A DNA stretch of 39,380 nucleotides, taken from positions 1-39,380 of the forward strand of contig CANGCK010000031.1 in assembly GCA_947452295.1 (NCBI GenBank). The letters are read 5' to 3'. This document shows, piece after piece, positions 34,945 to 39,380 of the stretch. Positions within the stretch are counted from its first letter, which is position 1. Each line of letters opens with the position of its first letter. The translations under genes were made by a program, and so were the position numbers. This DNA comes from Sphingobacteriia bacterium (GTDB lineage Bacteria > Bacteroidota > Bacteroidia > Chitinophagales > Chitinophagaceae). The notes under the pieces were generated by a model that did not search any database, was not told the DNA's origin, and was given only the letters and a program-made list of their open reading frames with translations.

Positions 34945-35253
34945 ATGGAACAACAGCCCAATAATCAGTTAAATATAGAGATTACGGAAGAAGTAGCCGA
35001 AGGGTCTTATGCCAATTTGGCCATTATAACCCATAGTAATGCTGAGTTTGTAATAGATTTTGTAAATGTGATGCCTGGTACACCTAAAAGTAAAGTTAAG
35101 TCGAGGATAATATTTACTCCTATGCATGCCAAACGTTTTATGAAGGCGATGGCAGAAAATATTCAACGATTTGAAGCAGCCAATGGTCCTGTGCAAGATT
35201 TAGAACAAATTGAAATTCCGATGAATTTTGGCGGGCCTACAGCACAAGCTTAA
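34945..35253 (+). CDS. DUF3467 family small protein
   Basis: 102 aa cytoplasmic protein without signal or membrane segments. EGSYANLAIITHSNAEFVIDFVNVMPGTPKSKVKSRIIFTPMHAKRFMKAMAENIQRFE (about 19-77) is the conserved block of DUF3467. Bacterial members are short, widespread in Bacteroidota, and have no assigned function. It sits 57 bp after the SusD-like gene, has its own -7 box, and ends at a strong bidirectional terminator before the convergent radC, so it is probably a free-standing gene. Confidence 0.9.
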   Translation: MEQQPNNQLNIEITEEVAEGSYANLAIITHSNAEFVIDFVNVMPGTPKSKVKSRIIFTPMHAKRFMKAMAENIQRFEAANGPVQDLEQIEIPMNFGGPTAQA

Positions 35254-35256
35254 CAA

Positions 35257-35322
35257 ATTCAAAATTCAAAAGTAAAAAGGCGAGTAAGCCTTTTTTTTAC
35301 TTTTGAATTTTTATTATTGAAT
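35257..35322. repeat. AAAATTCAAAAGTC-family repeat, inverted arrangement
   Basis: AAATTC AAAATTCAAAAGTA units run rightward from 35257 and, inverted, TACTTTTGAATTT and TTGAATTTTAAAG lie at 35298-35327. The two arms form most of the terminator stem. The repeat begins 4 bp after the DUF3467 stop and reaches the radC stop. Confidence 0.75.
35261..35311. terminator. Bidirectional terminator between DUF3467 gene and radC
   Basis: AAAATTCAAAAGTAAAAAGGC (35261-35281) against GCCTTTTTTTTACTTTTGAATTTT (35288-35311) is a long, near-perfect stem with a 6-nt loop (gagtaa). GGC/GCC with T8 on one strand and A5 on the other supports termination from both sides of two convergent genes. Confidence 0.85.
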
Positions 35323-35323
35323 T

Positions 35324-36013
35324 TTAAAGTAGGCCTTCATCTGCAAAGCTGAAATATCCTTCATGGCTAACAATTAAGTGATCTGTGACTAAAATGTCGA
35401 AAAAAGATGCGGCTGATTTTATTTTTTTGGTTAATATTTCATCTGCATTACTGGGTTGGAGGTTGCCGCTAGGATGATTGTGACATAGAATTATCGCTGT
35501 GGCATTATGTGCTAAAGCTTTCTTCAAAATAATTCTTGGGTCTGCTACTGTTCCAGTAATACCCCCTTCGCTAACGATCTCGAAATGTACTACTTTATTG
35601 GCTCTATTTAAAAACAATACTGCAAATACTTCTCTTTGTAAGAATTGAAAAGATGCTTTTAAATAAGTAACCACATCTTTGCTGCTGGTAACTTTCTTTT
35701 TAGGTAGTTCTGCTGCATTTCTTCTGATACCCAATTCTAGGGAAGCTACAATGCCAATAGCTTTGGCTTCACCGAGCCCTTTAATATTTAGCTGTACCAT
35801 TTCTTTGGCGCTTAGCGCTCCTAACTTATTCAAATCATTCTCAGTAGCCATTAAAATTTGTTGTGCAATTGCTAAAGCTGAATGTTGAGGAGTACCAGTG
35901 TTAATTAAAATGGCCAGTAATTCTGCAGTAGTCATTGAATTGGCGCCTTTTAATAAAAGTTTCTGACGGGGTTGGTCATTCACTGACCAATCTTTAATAG
36001 AAGATTTCCTCAT
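35324..36013 (-). CDS. radC: RadC/JAB-domain protein (DNA repair-type, MPN+)
   Basis: 229 aa from ATG 36013 (MRKSSIKDWSVNDQPRQKLL); the upstream frame is only random. N-terminal helix-hairpin-helix-like part (to about 100), with KEMVQLNIKGLGEAKAIGIVASLELG, and a C-terminal JAB/MPN metalloprotease-like domain holding ILCHNHPSGNLQPSNAD (about 174-190), the HxH...D zinc ligands. Named RadC historically, though repair by this protein is unproven. Divergent from prs with 72 bp between the starts, convergent with the DUF3467 gene across a terminator. Confidence 0.94.
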   Translation of the reverse strand: MRKSSIKDWSVNDQPRQKLLLKGANSMTTAELLAILINTGTPQHSALAIAQQILMATENDLNKLGALSAKEMVQLNIKGLGEAKAIGIVASLELGIRRNAAELPKKKVTSSKDVVTYLKASFQFLQREVFAVLFLNRANKVVHFEIVSEGGITGTVADPRIILKKALAHNATAIILCHNHPSGNLQPSNADEILTKKIKSAASFFDILVTDHLIVSHEGYFSFADEGLL

Positions 36014-36085
36014 AATATAAACAATTGTAAATTCAAAATACAATTTCCTTTTTGAATAGCTATCTTCGCACAACATTCATGAATT

Positions 36086-37039
36086 ATGAACCCATCTGTT
36101 AAGATTTTTTCTGGTACAGGTTCGCAAAAATTGGCAGAGAAAATTGCCCAACGATTTGGTGCCTCTATTGGAAAAATTAATATCCAAAAATTTAGCGACG
36201 GCGAGTTCCAGCCCATTTTTTTAGAAAGTATACGTGGCGATTATGTTTTTTTAATTCAAAGCACTTATGCCCCAACAGACAACCTGATGGAGCTGTTGTT
36301 GATGATTGATGCTGCAAAAAGAGCAAGTGCTTACAAAATCATTGCGGTGATTCCTTATTATGGGTATGCACGCCAGGATAGAAAAGATAAACCCCGTGTA
36401 GCAATTGGCTCTAAACTGATCGCAACATTGTTGGAAGCTGCAGGTGCAGATAGGATTATTACGATGGACTTGCATGCGCCTCAAATTCAAGCATTTTTTG
36501 ATGTGCCGGTAGACCATTTAGATAGTTCGGCAATTTTTATCCCGTACATTGAACAACTTAAATTGCAAAACTTAGCTTTTGCAGCACCCGATGTGGGCAG
36601 CACCAATAGGGTGAGAGAAATTGCCAGCTATTTTAATGCGGAAATGGTTATTTGCGATAAACATCGTAAACGCGCCAATGAAATTGCCAGCATGGTGGTT
36701 ATTGGAGATGTTACGGGGAAAGATATTGTGTTGGTAGATGATATTTGTGATACCGGTGGAACTTTAGCCAAAGCTGCTTCATTATTGAAGGATAAGGGTG
36801 CGAGAAGTGTACGCGCATTAATAACACATCCTGTATTAAGTGGTAAAGCTTACGAAAACATTGAAAACAGTGTACTTGAGGAATTGGTAGTATGTGATAC
36901 AATTCCATTGAAGCAGGAGTCGAAAAAAATCAAAGCGATATCAGTTGCCGACTTATTTGCCATTGCTATTCGCAATGCTTATGAAAACAAGAGTATTACT
37001 AGTTTATTTATTCATTCTCAATTAAAGGGGAGAGATTAA
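36086..37039 (+). CDS. prs: Ribose-phosphate pyrophosphokinase
   Basis: 317 aa. Makes PRPP from ribose-5-phosphate and ATP, feeding purine, pyrimidine, His and Trp synthesis. KIFSGTGSQKLAEKIAQRFG at the start, then PYYGYARQDRKDKPR (about 91-105), the flexible HAPQIQAFFDVPVDHL region, and the PRPP-binding VLVDDICDTGGTLAKAA (about 214-230). Length matches the family. First of the conserved prs-rplY-pth order. A TATCTTCG, one base off the -7 consensus, lies 17 nt upstream. The 14-bp-type repeats start at its stop codon. Confidence 0.98.
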   Translation: MNPSVKIFSGTGSQKLAEKIAQRFGASIGKINIQKFSDGEFQPIFLESIRGDYVFLIQSTYAPTDNLMELLLMIDAAKRASAYKIIAVIPYYGYARQDRKDKPRVAIGSKLIATLLEAAGADRIITMDLHAPQIQAFFDVPVDHLDSSAIFIPYIEQLKLQNLAFAAPDVGSTNRVREIASYFNAEMVICDKHRKRANEIASMVVIGDVTGKDIVLVDDICDTGGTLAKAASLLKDKGARSVRALITHPVLSGKAYENIENSVLEELVVCDTIPLKQESKKIKAISVADLFAIAIRNAYENKSITSLFIHSQLKGRD

Positions 37040-37064
37040 AAAGTCAAAATTCAAAATTCAAAAG
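37038..37064 (+). repeat. AAAATTCAAAAGTC-family repeat after prs
   Basis: AAAAAGTCAAAATTCAAAA-type copies directly overlap the end of the prs stop codon and continue for about 27 bp. Same orientation as the purQ copy at 5773. Confidence 0.75.
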
Positions 37065-37154
37065 GAAAAATAGCCAAGGAGTTAAGTAACTGGTTGATTA
37101 TCAGATAGAATAGAAGGATTTTAATTGAAAATAGCAAATTTAGACTGATTTCCT

Positions 37155-37162
37155 TACCTTTG
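37155..37162 (+). promoter_or_regulatory. -7 box TACCTTTG for rplY
   Basis: Exact TAnnTTTG, 20 nt before the ATG. The nearest -33-like TTG is at an unusual spacing, so the -33 is uncertain. Confidence 0.55.
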
Positions 37163-37182
37163 CCGTCCAAAAAAAATAACAA

Positions 37183-37773
37183 ATGAATACAATTACAATC
37201 GAAGGTGTTCTGAGGACCGAACATGGCAAAAAAGCCGCCCGCCAAATTCGCTCTCAAGAAAATGTGCCGGGTGTAATTTACGGGGGTGCTACGGAGGTTA
37301 ATTTCTATGCCTCGGCTAAAGCTTTCAAACCTTTAGTGTACACTGGTGAATTTCAGTTTGCAGAAGTTACTGTTGATGGGAAAAAATACAAATGTATTTT
37401 GAAAGATCTACAGTTTGATAAAGTGTCTGATCAGTTGATTCACGTAGATTTATTGGAGTTAGTAGACAACAAAAAAGTAATTGCTACTTTACCAATTAAA
37501 TTCACCGGAACTTCAATCGGTGTTAAAGGTGGTGGTAAGTTGGTTACTAAAATCAAAGCGCTTAAAATTAAGGCTTTGCCAAAAGATTTAACTTCAACTA
37601 TTAATGTAGATATCACCAATCTAGAATTGAATGGTAATATTCGCGTTGAAGATGTAAAAGCAGGTGATATAGAGATTTTAAACTCTCCAAGAATTCCTAT
37701 TGCTTCAGTAGTGATGACTCGTCAGCTTAAGCAAGATGAAGCTTCTGCTGCCAAAGACGAAAAGAAAAAATAA
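37183..37773 (+). CDS. rplY: 50S ribosomal protein L25/general stress protein Ctc
   Basis: 196 aa, the longer L25/TL5/CTC form. The N-terminal domain (1-95) binds 5S rRNA: TIEGVLRTEHGKKAARQIRSQENVPGVIYGG, then VTVDGKKYKCILKDLQFDKVSDQLIHVDLLEL. The C-terminal TL5-type domain (about 96-180) includes VKGGGKLVTKIKALKIKALPKDL. The tail is charged (AAKDEKKK), common in this form. Between prs and pth, as in most Bacteroidota. A strong terminator follows 22 bp after the stop. Confidence 0.97.
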   Translation: MNTITIEGVLRTEHGKKAARQIRSQENVPGVIYGGATEVNFYASAKAFKPLVYTGEFQFAEVTVDGKKYKCILKDLQFDKVSDQLIHVDLLELVDNKKVIATLPIKFTGTSIGVKGGGKLVTKIKALKIKALPKDLTSTINVDITNLELNGNIRVEDVKAGDIEILNSPRIPIASVVMTRQLKQDEASAAKDEKKK

Positions 37774-37794
37774 TCAATGTATTGATAATGAAAG

Positions 37795-37818
37795 AGTCCG
37801 GCTTGCCGGACTTTTTTG
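37795..37818 (+). terminator. Intrinsic terminator after rplY
   Basis: GTCCGGC (37796-37802) pairs with GCCGGAC (37805-37811) with a 2-nt (or 4-nt) loop, followed by TTTTTT (37812-37817). A GC-rich stem with a U-run, a clear intrinsic terminator. It ends just before the pth promoter. Confidence 0.9.
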
Positions 37819-37844
37819 TGCATATACCTCAACAGTAAAAGTAT

Positions 37845-37852
37845 TAAATTTG
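37845..37852 (+). promoter_or_regulatory. -7 box TAAATTTG for pth
   Basis: TAnnTTTG match, 5 nt before the ATG at 37858, so the mRNA would have almost no leader. The TTTG in the terminator U-run is too far for a normal -33. Confidence 0.5.
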
Positions 37853-37857
37853 CGTGC

Positions 37858-38433
37858 ATGCAAAAATTTTTAATCATAGGATTGGGTAATATTGGTGATG
37901 AATATCGGCATACCCGACACAATATTGGATTTGATGTGTTAGATGCCTTTGTGCGTAAACACAATGGTTTTTTTAAGTTAGATCGATTAGCCGAAGTTGC
38001 AGAAGTAAAATGGAAGGGTAAAACATTTGTATGTATTAAGCCCACTACCTATATGAATTTAAGCGGCAAAGCATTGAAGTATTGGCTGGATAAAGAAAAA
38101 CTATCTATCGATCAAACCCTTACTATTGTTGATGATTTGGCACTTCCTATCAATAAAATTAGGCTAAGAGGGTCTGGTAGTGATGCGGGTCATAATGGAC
38201 TAAAAGACATTCAGTTAACTTTGGGAACAGATGCGTATCCTAAATTGCGGGTGGGTATTGGTAACGATTTTCCTAAGGGAGGGCAAGTAACTTTTGTGTT
38301 GGGTAAATGGTTGCCAAGTGAACAGCCGGTGATGGACAAAAAAATTGTGGCTTGTGGGGAAATCATTGAACAGTTTGCAAGTATCGGACTGGCTAAAGCG
38401 ATGAATACGGCCAATAGTTTATCGTTTGAATAA
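37858..38433 (+). CDS. pth: Peptidyl-tRNA hydrolase
   Basis: 191 aa from ATG 37858 (MQKFLIIGLGNIGDEYRHTRHNIGFDVLD); the longer frame starts 14 codons earlier inside the terminator. Frees tRNA from stalled peptidyl-tRNA. Contains LGNIGDEYRHTRHNIG with the catalytic His (about residue 20), KPTTYMNLSGKAL, IVDDLALPINKIRLRGSGSDAGHNGLKDI (about 84-112), and FVLGKW. Length normal. Follows rplY after a terminator but has its own -7 box. The final codons run to a palindromic element before the FAH gene. Confidence 0.97.
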   Translation: MQKFLIIGLGNIGDEYRHTRHNIGFDVLDAFVRKHNGFFKLDRLAEVAEVKWKGKTFVCIKPTTYMNLSGKALKYWLDKEKLSIDQTLTIVDDLALPINKIRLRGSGSDAGHNGLKDIQLTLGTDAYPKLRVGIGNDFPKGGQVTFVLGKWLPSEQPVMDKKIVACGEIIEQFASIGLAKAMNTANSLSFE

Positions 38434-38438
38434 AATGT

Positions 38439-38461
38439 AGAGACGACATGCTGGCGTCTCT
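38439..38461. repeat. REP-like palindrome AGAGACG...CGTCTCT
   Basis: AGAGACG (38439-38445) pairs perfectly with CGTCTCT (38455-38461) around a 9-nt loop, 5 bp after the pth stop. The loop CATGCTGG recurs at 38484-38492 (CATGCTGGC), where GCCA/TGGC (38482-38492) makes a smaller hairpin. GTAGAGACG...CGTCTC palindromes are a known type of dispersed intergenic repeat in several bacteria; membership here is inferred. Confidence 0.65.
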
Positions 38462-38519
38462 GAAATAATAAAAATTAAACCGCCATGCTGGCCTCTTTTA
38501 AAAATAAAATCATATACAA

Positions 38520-39131
38520 ATGAAAATATTTTGTGTTGGAAGAAATTATGCAGAACATGCCAAGGAGTTAGGAAATGCCATTCCGGAAGATCCGGTTATA
38601 TTTATGAAACCTGCTACAGCATTACTGCCTCAGCATGGCTCTTTTTACTACCCGGAATTCACCAAAGATTTACATTATGAATTAGAACTCGTATTGCGCA
38701 TTGGAAAAAACGGGAAAAATATTTCCGAAAATGATGCACACGCATATTATGATGCAATTACGGTAGGTATAGATTTTACAGCGAGAGATGTACAGGCTGA
38801 ATTGAAAAAGAAAGGCTTGCCCTGGGAAAAGGCTAAAGCATGGGATCATTCTGCTGTATTGGGTGAATGGGTATCTTTAACAGATGAAATGCGCCATAAT
38901 CCTTTTCAGTTTTCGCTTAAGAAAAACCAGCAAACCGTTCAAAAGGGCGATTCAACAGATATGATATTTAGTTTTGATAAATTGGTAGCGCATATTTCTA
39001 CCTATTTCAGTTTAAATATTGGAGATTGTATTTATACCGGAACACCTGCAGGTGTAGGTGCCTGTGAGGTAGGGGATGATTTAGAGGGCTTTTTAGGTAA
39101 TGACCAAAAATTTGTAGTAGGAATTAAATAA
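38520..39131 (+). CDS. Fumarylacetoacetate hydrolase (FAH) family protein
   Basis: 203 aa cytoplasmic enzyme with only the FAH catalytic domain. MKIFCVGRNYAEHAKELGN at the start, FMKPATAL, the metal-binding acidic set in DLHYELELVLRIGKNG (Glu-Glu), and VGIDFTARDVQAELKKKGLPWEKAKAWDHSAVLG (Asp and conserved Lys), plus the C-terminal YTGTPAGVG. Family members hydrolyse or isomerise acylpyruvates and 2-hydroxyhepta-2,4-diene-1,7-dioate-type compounds, or decarboxylate oxaloacetate; which one applies cannot be told. Separated from pth by 86 bp containing the palindromic element, so perhaps a separate transcript. Confidence 0.93.
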   Translation: MKIFCVGRNYAEHAKELGNAIPEDPVIFMKPATALLPQHGSFYYPEFTKDLHYELELVLRIGKNGKNISENDAHAYYDAITVGIDFTARDVQAELKKKGLPWEKAKAWDHSAVLGEWVSLTDEMRHNPFQFSLKKNQQTVQKGDSTDMIFSFDKLVAHISTYFSLNIGDCIYTGTPAGVGACEVGDDLEGFLGNDQKFVVGIK

Positions 39132-39181
39132 TTGGCAACTATAAATTGCGGGTAAAGCTTTTTCTTTTTATGTAAACCCCC

Positions 39182-39189
39182 TATATTTG
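39182..39189 (+). promoter_or_regulatory. -7 box TATATTTG for the tRNA
   Basis: Exact TAnnTTTG 10 nt upstream of the tRNA 5' end. The -33 position has only CTTT. Confidence 0.6.
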
Positions 39190-39199
39190 CAGCCCAATT

Positions 39200-39273
39200 G
39201 GCGAGGTAGCTCAGTTGGTTAGAGCACAGGATTCATAACCCTGAGGTCCCGGGTTCAAATCCCGGTCTCGCTA
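39200..39273 (+). tRNA. tRNA with CAT anticodon, likely elongator tRNA-Met
   Basis: 74 nt. Acceptor GGCGAGG/TCTCGCT (7 pairs including G-U at 1-72 and at 7-66), D-arm GCTC...GAGC, anticodon loop TTCATAA with CAT at 34-36, T-loop TTCAAAT with a CCGGG/CCCGG stem, discriminator A73. CCA is not encoded. The anticodon stem has an A31-C39 mismatch. CAT could also be a lysidine-modified Ile tRNA, but the general form fits Met better. Confidence 0.9.
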
Positions 39274-39283
39274 CATGAAAATC

Positions 39284-39311
39284 AAGGACTTACGTTAAAT
39301 CGTGGGTCCTT
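39284..39311 (+). terminator. Hairpin after the tRNA
   Basis: AAGGAC (39284-39289) pairs with GTCCTT (39306-39311); inside, ACG/CGT adds three pairs with a TT/GG internal loop and a 6-nt terminal loop. No long U-run. Likely tRNA transcript 3' end or terminator. Confidence 0.4.
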
Positions 39312-39313
39312 TG

Positions 39314-39380
39314 TTGTGTGAGGAAAACTCAGTTCTTTATCTTGAAACACTTGCTATCATTGGGTTTTATTGTGTGAGGA
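39314..39380. repeat. 11-bp direct repeat TTGTGTGAGGA at the window end
   Basis: Copies at 39314-39324 and 39370-39380, 56 bp apart, the second ending exactly at the window edge. It may be the start of a longer repeat or an attachment-site duplication next to the tRNA; the rest is out of view. Confidence 0.5.

Overview
The window is AT-rich chromosomal DNA from a Bacteroidota bacterium, most likely the Chitinophagales/Chitinophagaceae side of the phylum. The evidence is a SusC/SusD pair, Bacteroidota-restricted families (DUF6427, DUF4293, DUF3467, HmuY), no Shine-Dalgarno sequences but A-rich leaders, repeated TAnnTTTG -7 promoter boxes, and the prs-rplY-pth gene order. I see no phage, transposon, CRISPR array, toxin-antitoxin pair or defence island. 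It is mostly housekeeping and envelope genes.

Layout. 1-2381 (minus): the C-terminally cut end of an alpha/beta hydrolase gene, then a KUP potassium transporter whose start is best moved to an internal GTG. 2496-8241 (plus): a secreted protein of unknown function, a DUF6427 membrane protein, PurQ, and a two-gene thiol-disulfide reductase unit (a free N-terminal DsbD domain followed by full DsbD). 8458-12101: an ECF sigma factor divergent from uvrA. 12126-13918 (minus): DUF4293 protein and glyA. 14108-15100 (plus): sugar nucleotidyltransferase. 15109-20868 (minus): nitronate monooxygenase-like flavoprotein, SDR, alpha/beta hydrolase, Lnt and guaB. 20954-22153 (plus): an MFS transporter whose end overlaps dprA, which is convergent. 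22122-29677 (minus): dprA, a TPR/PD40/OmpA envelope protein, HmuY-like lipoprotein, TonB-dependent receptor, queE and folD. 30112-35253 (plus): SusC, SusD-like lipoprotein and DUF3467, preceded by a 434-bp AT-rich leader. 35324-36013 (minus): radC. 36086-39131 (plus): prs, rplY (L25/CTC), pth and an FAH-family hydrolase. 39200-39273: a CAT-anticodon tRNA (Met), followed by a short repeat-bearing tail cut by the window end.

How genes work together. The receptor and HmuY-like lipoprotein look like one heme or related ligand uptake operon. SusC/SusD would form an outer-membrane import complex, but no degradative enzymes lie beside it. The two DsbD-type proteins probably share a periplasmic reductant pathway, because the intact cysteine pair is in the small protein and is lost from the matching domain of the large one. 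FolD and GlyA both act in one-carbon metabolism and PurQ, GuaB and Prs in nucleotide synthesis, though they are dispersed.

The most interesting signals are regulatory and structural: divergent guaB/MFS promoters that share one palindromic -33 box, several genes whose -7 box abuts the ATG (possible leaderless mRNAs), a terminator built into the last codons of uvrA, a family of short AAAATTCAAAAGTC repeats placed just after stop codons, a HmuY-like protein with no histidine at all, and the split catalytic/degenerate pair of DsbD N-domains.
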